21,704 nucleotides of DNA from Methanobacteriota archaeon. GTDB lineage: Archaea; Thermoplasmatota; Poseidoniia; Poseidoniales; Poseidoniaceae. Shown piece by piece: positions 1 to 7,139 of the stretch. The notes under the pieces were generated by a model that searched no databases, was not told the DNA's origin, and saw only the letters and a program-made list of their open reading frames with translations. Within the stretch, counting starts at the first letter, position 1. Every line of letters starts with the position of its first letter. The stretch lies in the NCBI GenBank assembly GCA_002726395.1, contig PBTA01000011.1:32058-53761 (forward strand), written 5' to 3'. A program made the position numbers and the translations under genes.

Positions 1-1287
1 TCATTGGGTGAAGTTGGCAAGGTTGGTGTTTCAATATCAACATTAGATGACATGCGAGAATTATTTTCTGGCATTCCCTTGGATAAGGTAAGTACGTCTA
101 TGACAATCAATGCTCCAGCAATAATTTTGTTAGCAATGTATATCATTGTAGCAGAAGAACAGGGCGTCGGCTCTAATCAAGTTAGAGGGACGATACAAAA
201 TGATATTCTTAAGGAATATATGGCACGAGGGACATATGTTTTCCCGCCTGAGGAAAGTATGCGTTTAATCACCGATATATTCTCTTATTGTGCTAAAGAA
301 GTGCCTCTATGGAACACAATATCAATCTCTGGATACCATATAAGAGAAGCAGGTTGCACCGCTGTTCAAGAAGTAGCATTCACTTTATCCAGTGCATTAG
401 ATTACATTGATTCAGCATTGAAGCAGGGCCTAGATATCGATGACTTTGGGCCTAGATTATCATTCTTTTTTAATTGCCATAATGATTTCTTTGAAGAAGC
501 AGCCAAATTTAGAGCCGCTAGAAGATTATGGCATGATTTAGTAGAAGCAAGATATTCCCCAAATAATCCTAAATCAAAAATGTTAAGATTTCATACCCAA
601 GTTGCTGGGGTTAGCTTAACTGCACAACAGCCGCTTAACAATATTTCACGTGTAACTATACAAGCATTAGCAGCCGTATGTGGTGGTACTCAAAGCCTAC
701 ACACCAACTCGTATGATGAAGCAATTGGTCTGCCGACAGAAGAAAGCGCGACTATTGCTTTGAGGACACAACAAATAATTGCTGAAGAAAGCGGTGCTGC
801 AGATGTAGTCGACCCGCTTGGAGGCTCTTATTATGTCGAGGATTTAACAAATAAAATATATGACTCAGCAATGGATTTGATAAAACAAATCGATAGCATG
901 GGTGGAGCTATGTCTGCAATCAAGGATGGCTGGCAACAAAGACAAATTCACAATTCGGCATATTCGCACTTGCAAGACGTTGAATCTGGCAAAAGAAAGA
1001 TTGTTGGTGTTAACTATGCTAAAATGGATAACGAACCACCAATCTCAGCATTGAATCTGGCTGGTAATTTAGGAGATATACAAACTGCAAAATTAGCTGA
1101 ATGGAGGGCTAATCGTGACCAAGATAAGGTTTTATTTTCACTTAATGCTATCAAATCTGCTGCAATTAACAAAACTAATTTATTCCCAATTATAATCAAT
1201 GCTGTTAGAAACAACTGTACTTTAGGCGAAATAATGAATGCAATGAAAGATGAGTTTGGAACTTGGATGGCCCCTAGTGGGTTTTAG
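1..1287 (+). CDS. mcmA1: Methylmalonyl-CoA mutase, large (catalytic) subunit, 5'-truncated
   Basis: This is the C-terminal part of the catalytic subunit of adenosylcobalamin-dependent methylmalonyl-CoA mutase, which interconverts (R)-methylmalonyl-CoA and succinyl-CoA. The reading frame is open at base 1, so the gene begins outside the window; about 428 residues are visible. Family signatures include SMTINAPA early in the visible part, NNISRVTIQALAAVCGGTQSLHTNSYDEA in the middle (the region where the TIM barrel binds CoA and B12), and VDPLGGSYYVE. The protein ends shortly after LGEIMNAMKDEFG with no B12-binding DxHxxG domain. This is the archaeal/heteromeric arrangement, in which the cobalamin-binding subunit is a separate gene. 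The epimerase of the same pathway starts 8 bases downstream, so the two are probably cotranscribed. Family assignment is secure; the split-subunit statement follows from the visible C-terminus. Confidence 0.95.
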   Translation, partial: SLGEVGKVGVSISTLDDMRELFSGIPLDKVSTSMTINAPAIILLAMYIIVAEEQGVGSNQVRGTIQNDILKEYMARGTYVFPPEESMRLITDIFSYCAKEVPLWNTISISGYHIREAGCTAVQEVAFTLSSALDYIDSALKQGLDIDDFGPRLSFFFNCHNDFFEEAAKFRAARRLWHDLVEARYSPNNPKSKMLRFHTQVAGVSLTAQQPLNNISRVTIQALAAVCGGTQSLHTNSYDEAIGLPTEESATIALRTQQIIAEESGAADVVDPLGGSYYVEDLTNKIYDSAMDLIKQIDSMGGAMSAIKDGWQQRQIHNSAYSHLQDVESGKRKIVGVNYAKMDNEPPISALNLAGNLGDIQTAKLAEWRANRDQDKVLFSLNAIKSAAINKTNLFPIIINAVRNNCTLGEIMNAMKDEFGTWMAPSGF

Positions 1288-1295
1288 GTGATAAT

Positions 1296-1712
1296 ATGGT
1301 TAGAATTAGATTAGACCACATTGGTATTGCAGTTAATGATTTAGAAGAAGGTCAACATTTCTGGAAATTATTAGGTATGATTCCAGAGTTGGAAGATGAA
1401 CATGTAGAAGATCAAGGAGTAATTACCAGATTTATACCCATCTCCACCGAAGAACACCAAAAACCAGCGATGATTGAATTATTATATCCAACCGCAAAGG
1501 ATACACCAATTGGCAAGTTTATTGATCGGCGAGGTATAGGCGTTCAACAATTATGTTTTCAGGTTGATGACATATATTCTATGATTACCCATCTAGAAAA
1601 TTCCGGCATCACCATGATCGATAGAGTGCCCAGAAAAGGTTCTAAAGGTTGCTTAATTGCTTTTGTGCACCCTAAGTCAACTGGGGGAGTTTTAGTCGAG
1701 TTATCTCAGTAG
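1296..1712 (+). CDS. mce: Methylmalonyl-CoA epimerase (VOC superfamily)
   Basis: A 138-residue VOC/glyoxalase-fold protein made of two beta-alpha-beta-beta-beta modules. It fits methylmalonyl-CoA epimerase, which converts the (S) to the (R) isomer for the mutase encoded just upstream. N-terminal DHIGIAV supplies the first metal His (H8), IELLYP supplies E61, and GGVLVELSQ at the end supplies E135. The HPK segment before the last strand (IAFVHPKSTGG) is typical of the family. One departure is GVQQLCFQV (residues 82-90), where most family members have GxHHIAF; the expected metal His is therefore Gln (codons CAA CAA). Gln is an accepted ligand in some VOC enzymes, so activity may be kept, but this is not shown. 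GGTGATAAT just before the ATG serves as ribosome site and overlaps the mutase stop region. Context strongly supports the epimerase role. Confidence 0.88.
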   Translation: MVRIRLDHIGIAVNDLEEGQHFWKLLGMIPELEDEHVEDQGVITRFIPISTEEHQKPAMIELLYPTAKDTPIGKFIDRRGIGVQQLCFQVDDIYSMITHLENSGITMIDRVPRKGSKGCLIAFVHPKSTGGVLVELSQ

Positions 1713-1755
1713 AATTATCGCAATTATCATAATCTTTCATAGTAAGTTGTAAACC

Positions 1756-2061
1756 ATGCGAACCTGTGTTGACCAACTTATGGCCCTTTCCCACATTGAT
1801 GGACCAAGATTGAAATCAGAAGCAGAGTTCATCAGCAAGAGATTGGAATCTCTAAAATATAATGGGAAAATCACCAACGATGCGTTTTTAGATGCAGGTT
1901 CAATTCAAGGCGCATTCGAAATGATTGCCAATTTAATCGACATGGGTGTTTCTCAAACTGAAATTTTTTCCCAAATTAAACAACAATTGGCAAGGGCAAG
2001 GAAACTAGAAACAAAATACCCCGGGTTAAATCTAGCCATAGAGTCTGGAAGGGCTAGTTGA
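1756..2061 (+). CDS. Small helical protein of unknown function
   Basis: A 101-residue soluble protein that I do not recognise. It is predicted to be mostly alpha-helical: charged and heptad-like stretches (around residues 17-35 and 66-84) flank a central helix, FEMIANLIDMG. It has one Cys near the N-terminus, no membrane segment, no signal peptide and no recognisable catalytic motif. The stop overlaps a possible TTG start of the ABC ATPase (TTGA, 2058-2061), which suggests translational coupling with the exporter. There is no clear Shine-Dalgarno sequence upstream of the ATG. The 43-base gap after the epimerase contains AT-rich sequence (AATTATCATAATC) that could be a promoter for a short-leader transcript. 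Continuous coding sequence and tight junctions argue that it is real. Confidence 0.6.
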   Translation: MRTCVDQLMALSHIDGPRLKSEAEFISKRLESLKYNGKITNDAFLDAGSIQGAFEMIANLIDMGVSQTEIFSQIKQQLARARKLETKYPGLNLAIESGRAS

Positions 2062-2909
2062 GTAGTATGCCACTTGAATCTCTGTTAACGGTATCCAATG
2101 TTTTCAAAAACTTTGGTGATGTTATCGCACTTGATGGTGTATCGCTCGAGATTAATTCTGGTGAAATCGTTGGCCTAGTTGGCAGCAATGGCGCAGGTAA
2201 AACTACGCTACTACGTCTCATGTCTGGAGTATATCGGCCATCTAAAGGGTCAGTCACCCTAGCGGATGGCAACCAAGTTCATAATATGAGAAATACGTTA
2301 GGTGTTGTACCAGAGTCTACGGGTTTGTACTCGCGATTAACTGCCTGGGAAAATATCAGATATCACAGTAGATTATACGGGGTATCGGATGATATCTCAT
2401 GGAAAAGAACGCTTAAATTCGCTGAGAGCTTAGAAATGGAAGATAATTTATCAAGATATACTAGGGGGTTTTCTCGCGGCATGCGACAAAAAACTGCGTT
2501 GTTGCGCGCATTAGCTCATGGGCCAAGAGTCCTCCTACTAGATGAGCCAACAGCGGGATTGGACATTACCAGTGCACGAACTGTTAGGTCATTGGTAAAA
2601 CAAGTCCGTAATGAAGGGGGGACAGTTATTTATTCAACTCACCAATTGTATGAGGCTCAGCAAGTTTGTGATAGAATAATTATAATTCATAATGGCGTTA
2701 TTAAGGCAGATGGATCACCTGATGAGTTAATGTCCACAACTGATTGTTCTTCATTAGAGGAAGCTTACGTACATTTGACGCAAGAGAAGGCACGAATGAG
2801 ATTTGAAGACAAAAAATCAGATGGCTCATTGGGTAAGCTTTGGAATAAACTATTCAAGCCTAAACTGCCTCAAGGTATTAATTTGCAAGGAGTTGACGAA
2901 GATGAGTAA
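2058..2909 (+). CDS. ABC transporter ATP-binding protein (NatA-like, ABC-2 exporter)
   Basis: The ATPase subunit of an ABC-2-type exporter, 283 residues counted from TTG 2058 (280 from ATG 2067). Walker A is GSNGAGKT (42-49), the ABC signature is FSRGMRQ (138-144), Walker B is RVLLLDEPTAGLD (157-169), and the switch His is in IYSTH (H195). The Q-loop region reads VVPESTGLYSRLTAWEN. This resembles NatA and gliding/multidrug-type ATPases, which use PE(E) here instead of a plain Gln. A charged tail of about 50 residues (232-283) follows the catalytic fold. The TTG overlaps the preceding stop by four bases; ATG 2067 is the alternative start, and GGAAGGG at 2047-2053 could serve either one. The permease gene overlaps the 3' end by 8 bases. 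The substrate cannot be read from sequence; NatA/B homologues export sodium, drugs or lipids. Confidence 0.93.
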   Translation: MSSMPLESLLTVSNVFKNFGDVIALDGVSLEINSGEIVGLVGSNGAGKTTLLRLMSGVYRPSKGSVTLADGNQVHNMRNTLGVVPESTGLYSRLTAWENIRYHSRLYGVSDDISWKRTLKFAESLEMEDNLSRYTRGFSRGMRQKTALLRALAHGPRVLLLDEPTAGLDITSARTVRSLVKQVRNEGGTVIYSTHQLYEAQQVCDRIIIIHNGVIKADGSPDELMSTTDCSSLEEAYVHLTQEKARMRFEDKKSDGSLGKLWNKLFKPKLPQGINLQGVDEDE

Positions 2910-4119
2910 TTCCTTTCACAGAGTAAAAACGATAGCAAAAAAGGAAGTTATCGAATTTGTTAGAGATTGGAGAACTATAGTTGCAATAATCATTATTCCA
3001 ATTTTGATGTTTCCGGTGTTATTTATTGTGTTTCCAATATTATTAGAATCAGAAGCAGCAGAATTGGATTCCCGGATAATTGAAATTGAAGTCCAAGGTG
3101 AACAATTTCCAGAACAATTAATTGAACAATTTAATTATTCAACAACAGAAATCACCTTTCAAAATATAACTTTTAATGAATCATTATCCATTCCTGGTGA
3201 TGATTTCGATCGAGTTAGAAACATGGAACTTGATGCCGTGCTGAGGCTCAATAAGAGCGGAGAAATTTGGTATTACTCGATAATATATCTATCCACATCA
3301 GAGGGCTCAACCGAAGCTAGAAGTCGAATTATTGAATCTTTGATTAATTGGGAGGCAAATCTTACCGAAGTAAAAATAGTTGAAGGTGGACTAGATGTTG
3401 ATTCCACATTAGACCCTTTGAGGTATGATGGAGATATCTCAAAATCTGATGTAGCTACAGAGGGGGAACAAGCCGGATTGATTTTGTCGCTATTTATACC
3501 CCTAGTTTTAGCCATATGGACATTTTCTAGCGCCATCCAACCGTCCATAGATATGACGGCAGGAGAAAGAGAGCGTGGCACTCTAGAGGCTTTACTTGGG
3601 CTTCCTTGCACACGTAATGAATTGTTAATGGGCAAGTGGCTGGGTGTTGCATCAATTACTGGAGTTGGGGTAATGCTACAAATTGTGGGTCTATTATTCG
3701 CTATTGGTTATCTAGCTACATCGGACTTTATCGGAATACCAGATTTATCTGCCCCAGCAATAATACTAATTATTGTTTCAATAATGCTTTTCGCAATAAT
3801 GGTTGTGGCTCTTGAATTAGCCTTAGCCATGCGTTCTCACAGTGTAAAAGAGGCTGGATCTATACTTGGCCCGGCGATAATTTTGATCATATTCCCAGCT
3901 CTATTTACTCAAGTGATTAACTTAGATGGAATCGAGTCGTTTTGGTTTTCGATTCCAGTAATTAATGTATTATTGGCACTAAGGGAGTTATTATTGGATA
4001 GGGTTATTATTGAACACGTGCTAATTTGGTCATTAACCTCAGTGTTCTATGCGGCATTAGCAGCGCTATATGCGGCAAGGCAATTTAAGCGAGAAGATAT
4101 AGTGACAACCTTGTCATGA
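2902..4119 (+). CDS. ABC-2 type transporter permease (NatB-like)
   Basis: The membrane partner of the ATPase just upstream, 405 residues. I chose ATG 2902 because AAGGAG (2888-2893) lies 8 bases before it and because the product then begins with the usual cytoplasmic helix (MSNSFHRVKTIAKKE...). The topology is typical of NatB. There is one membrane helix at about 26-47, then a large external domain at about 50-188 rich in acidic and Asn-Xaa-Ser/Thr sites. A block of about six helices follows from 190 to 392. The conserved cytoplasmic ABC-2 loop is ERERGTLEALLGLPCTRNELLMGKW (about 222-246). The stop overlaps the stop of the convergent aminotransferase gene within a palindromic TCATGA (4114-4119). 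An upstream in-frame start at 2803 exists but lies inside the ATPase gene and lacks support. Confidence 0.92.
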   Translation: MSNSFHRVKTIAKKEVIEFVRDWRTIVAIIIIPILMFPVLFIVFPILLESEAAELDSRIIEIEVQGEQFPEQLIEQFNYSTTEITFQNITFNESLSIPGDDFDRVRNMELDAVLRLNKSGEIWYYSIIYLSTSEGSTEARSRIIESLINWEANLTEVKIVEGGLDVDSTLDPLRYDGDISKSDVATEGEQAGLILSLFIPLVLAIWTFSSAIQPSIDMTAGERERGTLEALLGLPCTRNELLMGKWLGVASITGVGVMLQIVGLLFAIGYLATSDFIGIPDLSAPAIILIIVSIMLFAIMVVALELALAMRSHSVKEAGSILGPAIILIIFPALFTQVINLDGIESFWFSIPVINVLLALRELLLDRVIIEHVLIWSLTSVFYAALAALYAARQFKREDIVTTLS

Positions 4120-5616
4120 GAAAGCAATAAGAGCATCCCTGACGATGTCGATAATTAAATCAATTTCTTCTGAGGTGATTCTGAAGTGAGGTGTAAATCT
4201 CAAAGCATTGTGACCACCGTGTATGACACCTAGACCTCTTCTTCTGCACCATGGTTCAACAGCATCAAAGCCTACTACTGGGAATTTACTTGGTTCTAAT
4301 TCAGCACTTAGCAATAATCCAGTGCCTTGTACCTTGGTTATAGTACCTGGCAATTCCTCTGCCAGCAGATTTAATTTATCGACGAATTCCTTGCCTCTAT
4401 TTTTTATGTTTTGGCGTAATTCTGGAGTGATTTGTTCTAATACTGCAACTGCTGTTTCCAGCGCTCTAGGGTTAGTGGTCATGGTATTTCCATAAATACC
4501 AACTACATACATAGAGGCTGATCTTTCATTCATTCCCAAAACTGAGAGTGGGTACTGACCAGCATTAATGGCCTTGGACCAGGTTTCTAGGTCAGGAACC
4601 TCAGCGTCCTGGAATCCATCATAATCGATTACCGACAAACAACCTTGGCCCCTAATACCAGCTTGTATTGAGTCTACGAGTAACATTGAGTCATGTTGGT
4701 TAGTTAGTCTTCTAGCAGCATCATAAAACTCACGTGAAACACACAATCCTGGATTTCCTTCTCCTTGGATTGGCTCGATTGCAACCAATTCAATGAAGAA
4801 TTTCTCATCAATTGAGCGTTGAAATATTGCTTCAAGAGCATCAGGGTCGTTTGCTGGAACCAGAATCAGATTATCCCTATTTTGAAATGTTGCAAGATTC
4901 TTATCGTAGCCATTTTTACACGAGTGGGAAATTTGCGCTGGTCTGTCGGTACGGCCATGAAAACTTCTTTCTACAGACACCATTTTGATAGGATAACCTT
5001 CGTACTTTCCACCTGGCCCAGTATGGTTGTTTGCGTTAATATCTGCAATCCTTAATGCTACTGTCATGGATTCAGAACCACTATTCATGCAAATAAATTT
5101 AGTAAACGGACAATGTCCTCTAGTGTGGCCTAACTCTGCTTTCAATGATTCTGCTAGCCTACTATGGCTAAATGACGGAGTCATTACATTAGCCATTACC
5201 CAATTTTGTGACATTGCGTTAATTACTGATGATGGTCCATGTCCAGCACCTAACATACCATAGCCGCCGTTGTCATGAATTACTGCGCCGTGAGATGATA
5301 TTATCCAAGGGCCTCGAGCAGAAAGAGCAACATATGGATTAACGGTTGCAGGAGCATAGAAGTTTACGTAATCTGCTTGTAATAACTCAACTAAAGACTG
5401 TTCATCTTGGTGCATAATGTGAGTCCCAAGGCGATTTGTCAGGTCATTATGCATCATTGAGGCTTCATGTATTGCATCAAAAAGATTAGAATCTAATTTA
5501 CAAAATCTCATAATGTTGGCATCAGATAATCCGACTGTATCCATTTTGCCAGAATTATCTCTAATCCTATGTAACAAACTAAGTGCTTCTTCCCCCTTAC
5601 TAACAGCCTTCATCAT
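4114..5616 (-). CDS. Class III PLP-dependent aminotransferase
   Basis: A fold-type I, class III (omega/ornithine/GABA-type) aminotransferase of 500 residues. Landmarks are DNGGYGMLGAGHGP (115-128), the phosphate-binding SGSES (179-183), SFHGRT (218-223), EPIQGEGN (281-288), cofactor-ring Asp D315 in LLVDSIQAG, and the Schiff-base Lys K348 in WSKAINAGQYP. RFTPHFRIT (473-481) is the usual C-terminal element. The motif normally read as DEVQTG is DSIQAG here. The N-terminal 80-90 residues are longer than in many ornithine or acetylornithine aminotransferases. The substrate cannot be assigned: ornithine, lysine-epsilon, GABA or another omega-amine are all possible. Tandem ATGs at 5616 and 5613 give the start, with no strong ribosome site. 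It diverges from the preQ0 operon across a 129-base shared intergenic region. Confidence 0.88.
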   Translation of the reverse strand: MMKAVSKGEEALSLLHRIRDNSGKMDTVGLSDANIMRFCKLDSNLFDAIHEASMMHNDLTNRLGTHIMHQDEQSLVELLQADYVNFYAPATVNPYVALSARGPWIISSHGAVIHDNGGYGMLGAGHGPSSVINAMSQNWVMANVMTPSFSHSRLAESLKAELGHTRGHCPFTKFICMNSGSESMTVALRIADINANNHTGPGGKYEGYPIKMVSVERSFHGRTDRPAQISHSCKNGYDKNLATFQNRDNLILVPANDPDALEAIFQRSIDEKFFIELVAIEPIQGEGNPGLCVSREFYDAARRLTNQHDSMLLVDSIQAGIRGQGCLSVIDYDGFQDAEVPDLETWSKAINAGQYPLSVLGMNERSASMYVVGIYGNTMTTNPRALETAVAVLEQITPELRQNIKNRGKEFVDKLNLLAEELPGTITKVQGTGLLLSAELEPSKFPVVGFDAVEPWCRRRGLGVIHGGHNALRFTPHFRITSEEIDLIIDIVRDALIAFS

Positions 5617-5684
5617 TACTTGTGCATTCGTGGCGCTTCTTCAACATTCGCTATTATTTTCTAATAAATAATCAATAATCGACA

Positions 5685-5718
5685 AGTAATATTCTTAGAG
5701 TATTACTATAGGAATACT
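5685..5718. repeat. Overlapping inverted repeats, candidate operator for the RHH protein
   Basis: Two inverted repeats share a central arm. AGTAATA (5685-5691) pairs with TATTACT (5701-5707) across 9 bases. AGTATT (5699-5704) pairs with AATACT (5713-5718) across 8 bases. The second repeat abuts the TATA-like element and lies 28 bases upstream of the ribbon-helix-helix gene. RHH proteins commonly bind short inverted or tandem repeats in their own promoter, so autorepression is a reasonable inference. Chance is not excluded in sequence this AT-rich. Confidence 0.4.
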
Positions 5719-5724
5719 TATACT
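5717..5724 (+). promoter_or_regulatory. Candidate TATA box of the preQ0 operon
   Basis: CTTATACT lies about 25 bases upstream of ATG 5746. That is the distance expected for an archaeal TATA box if transcription starts at or next to the start codon (a leaderless mRNA). No Shine-Dalgarno sequence precedes ATG 5746, which agrees with leaderless initiation. Confidence 0.4.
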
Positions 5725-5745
5725 GGCTATGATTCTGGCAACGAT

Positions 5746-5910
5746 ATGCCTAAAATCTCGCTTGACATGCCTGCAGAAGTCCTAAGCGACTTGAAACGAC
5801 ATGTTGGCGATGATAAAAAGTTCATCAGTGTTGCTGATGCGGTTAGGACTGCGTGTAGGAAATTATTAGATCAGTTAGACGAAATCGATTTACGAAATGG
5901 GAGAGTATGA
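5746..5910 (+). CDS. Ribbon-helix-helix (CopG/Arc-like) DNA-binding protein, 54 aa
   Basis: A short gene encoding 54 residues, beginning MPKISLDMPAEVLSDLKRHV. The pattern is that of a ribbon-helix-helix domain: a beta-strand with alternating residues (KISLDM), helix 1 (AEVLSDLKRHVGD), a turn containing FISVADA, and helix 2 (DAVRTACRKLLDQL). Such proteins are dimeric DNA-binding regulators. The final codons run into FolE: TGA 5908-5910 overlaps an ATG at 5907, and the GGGAGAG ribosome site for FolE lies inside its 3' end. It therefore heads the preQ0 operon and is likely cotranscribed with it. Inverted repeats in its promoter suggest autoregulation. The target is inferred from position; the fold assignment rests on pattern only. 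Confidence 0.75.
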   Translation: MPKISLDMPAEVLSDLKRHVGDDKKFISVADAVRTACRKLLDQLDEIDLRNGRV

Positions 5911-5912
5911 TA

Positions 5913-6476
5913 ATGAAAACAACGAGAAATGAAGCCATATCGGCGGTTAAAACCCTCCTAGGATATCTTGAGGATGATGTAGAGAGGGAAGGTCTGTTCA
6001 ATACACCAACTCGCGTAATCGATTCTTGGTTAGAAATTTTTGCTGGTTATGAAATGAGTCCTTCGGAGATTCTAAGTTCAACTTTTAACGGCGAGGGATA
6101 TGATGGGATTGTATTACTGAAGGATATAGAATTTCATTCCACTTGTGAACATCACCTTCAACCATTCAACGGTAAAGCGCACGTTGCATATATTCCAGTA
6201 GAAAGGATAGTAGGGATTTCAAAACTTTCACGGATTGTTGATTTACATGCACGCAGATTGCAAAACCAAGAACGGATCACGAAGGGTATTGCAGACGATT
6301 TGGAAACTCACCTAAAACCTCTAGGTTGCGCTGTAATTATCGAGGCATCACATGGATGCATGAGGTGCCGGGGTGTTAAACAGCAAAATGCCATTATGTC
6401 TACTTCTGCCATGAAAGGAGTATTTTTTGATAATGCCGAAGCTAGGCAAGAATTATTCCAACTGATAAAAAATTGA
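5913..6476 (+). CDS. folE: GTP cyclohydrolase I, type IA (FolE)
   Basis: A 187-residue GTP cyclohydrolase IA. It hydrolyses GTP to 7,8-dihydroneopterin triphosphate, the first step toward preQ0 (and pterins). Zinc ligands are visible as C78 and H81 in CEHHL and C149 in HGCMRCRG; H147 of the same motif is the catalytic-type His. The N-terminal helix with the EGLFNTPTRV motif and ISKLSRIVDLHARRLQNQE are diagnostic of type IA. I prefer ATG 5913 because GGGAGAG (5899-5905) lies 7 bases before it; ATG 5907 adds two residues and overlaps the RHH stop. Many archaea use the unrelated-sequence type IB enzyme (MptA) instead, so a bacterial-type FolE in an archaeal context suggests an old transfer. Its position with QueE, QueC and QueD points to 7-deazaguanine synthesis as its main job. 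Confidence 0.95.
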   Translation: MKTTRNEAISAVKTLLGYLEDDVEREGLFNTPTRVIDSWLEIFAGYEMSPSEILSSTFNGEGYDGIVLLKDIEFHSTCEHHLQPFNGKAHVAYIPVERIVGISKLSRIVDLHARRLQNQERITKGIADDLETHLKPLGCAVIIEASHGCMRCRGVKQQNAIMSTSAMKGVFFDNAEARQELFQLIKN

Positions 6477-6481
6477 GGTGA
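6475..6481 (+). promoter_or_regulatory. Ribosome binding site deciding the TTG start of queE
   Basis: GAGGTGA overlaps the last two bases of the FolE stop codon and lies 4 bases before TTG 6486. There is no ATG nearby that preserves the QueE N-terminus. This strong site therefore supports a non-ATG start and translational coupling to FolE. Confidence 0.7.
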
Positions 6482-6485
6482 AGAA

Positions 6486-7139
6486 TTGTTAGATTGTGGT
6501 ATTTCTGGGAGTCAACGTGTTGATAGTCCCAATGATTTATCTCAGGTATACGATATTGTCGAAATATTTCATTCTGTCCAAGGAGAAGGTGCTAGAGCAG
6601 GAATACCTCATGTCTTTATCCGTTTTGGAAACTGTAACTTGCGCTGTGAATGGTGTGATACTGATTTTTTGAAATATGATAAAATGAGTTGTATGGATAT
6701 ATTATCCGAAGTATTCAAGTTTGATTGTAAAAATATAATCTTTACGGGTGGGGAACCTATGATTAATGATTTATGGCCTATACAACGCCTGCTGAAAGCG
6801 AGAGGTTATCACATATCGATAGAAACTAATGGTACAATAGCAATTCCTGATGGTTTGATTGACTGGATATGTGTTTCGCCAAAAGATCAAATCTACACAA
6901 ATGTCAAAATTAAACAACGTCATGGTGATGAATTAAAATGCGTATATTTAGGCCAAGACCTTGCTATGTATGACGACTTAATTCAAGGTTTTCAACATCT
7001 ATACTTGCAACCATGCTACTTTGATGACAAATCAGTTGAATGGAACGGTAAGAATTTTGCGTTGACCGAATCCATAGTTAAGGAAAATAATGCTTGGCGT
7101 CTATCTCTACAAACACATAAATGGATGGGGATAGATTGA
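6486..7139 (+). CDS. queE: 7-carboxy-7-deazaguanine synthase (QueE, radical SAM)
   Basis: A 217-residue radical SAM enzyme. It rearranges 6-carboxy-5,6,7,8-tetrahydropterin (QueD product) to 7-carboxy-7-deazaguanine using a 4Fe-4S cluster, SAM and Mg. The cluster motif is CNLRCEWC (C50, C54, C57; CX3CX2C as in canonical QueE). It is followed by DTDF, the GGEPM SAM-binding motif (88-92), SIETNGT (111-117) and VSPK (130-133). The C-terminal WRLSLQTHKWMGI is the conserved QueE ending. The substrate-side SVQGEGARAG (30-39) is also present. Translation starts at TTG 6486 behind GAGGTGA. The 3' end overlaps the start region of QueC (7121-7139). Everything expected of an active enzyme is present. 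Confidence 0.95.
   Translation: MLDCGISGSQRVDSPNDLSQVYDIVEIFHSVQGEGARAGIPHVFIRFGNCNLRCEWCDTDFLKYDKMSCMDILSEVFKFDCKNIIFTGGEPMINDLWPIQRLLKARGYHISIETNGTIAIPDGLIDWICVSPKDQIYTNVKIKQRHGDELKCVYLGQDLAMYDDLIQGFQHLYLQPCYFDDKSVEWNGKNFALTESIVKENNAWRLSLQTHKWMGID

Larger units (their letters stand above)
5617..5745. promoter_or_regulatory. Divergent intergenic region between aminotransferase gene and preQ0 operon
   Basis: This very AT-rich spacer must hold both divergent promoters. Toward the operon it contains overlapping inverted repeats and a TATA-like element (see separate entries). Toward the aminotransferase, the minus strand carries TTATTTATTAG-type sequence about 40 bases before its start, a plausible archaeal TATA box. 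I see no ORF or RNA gene in it. Confidence 0.55.

Noticed and set aside
2803..2901. Upstream in-frame extension of the ABC permease
   Set aside because: It lies inside the ATPase coding region, adds an unrelated sequence, and the ATG at 2902 has a well-placed AAGGAG.
3273..3635. 120-codon ORF on the minus strand inside the permease gene
   Set aside because: Antisense to a well-supported membrane protein gene, no recognisable family and no promoter or ribosome site.
4223..5263. Three plus-strand ORFs of 78-90 codons inside the aminotransferase gene
   Set aside because: All are antisense shadows of a conserved enzyme with intact motifs.
5617..5745. Possible preQ1-type riboswitch before the preQ0 operon
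   Set aside because: No C-rich/A-rich aptamer pattern is seen; the likely transcript start is at or near ATG 5746, leaving no room for a leader.
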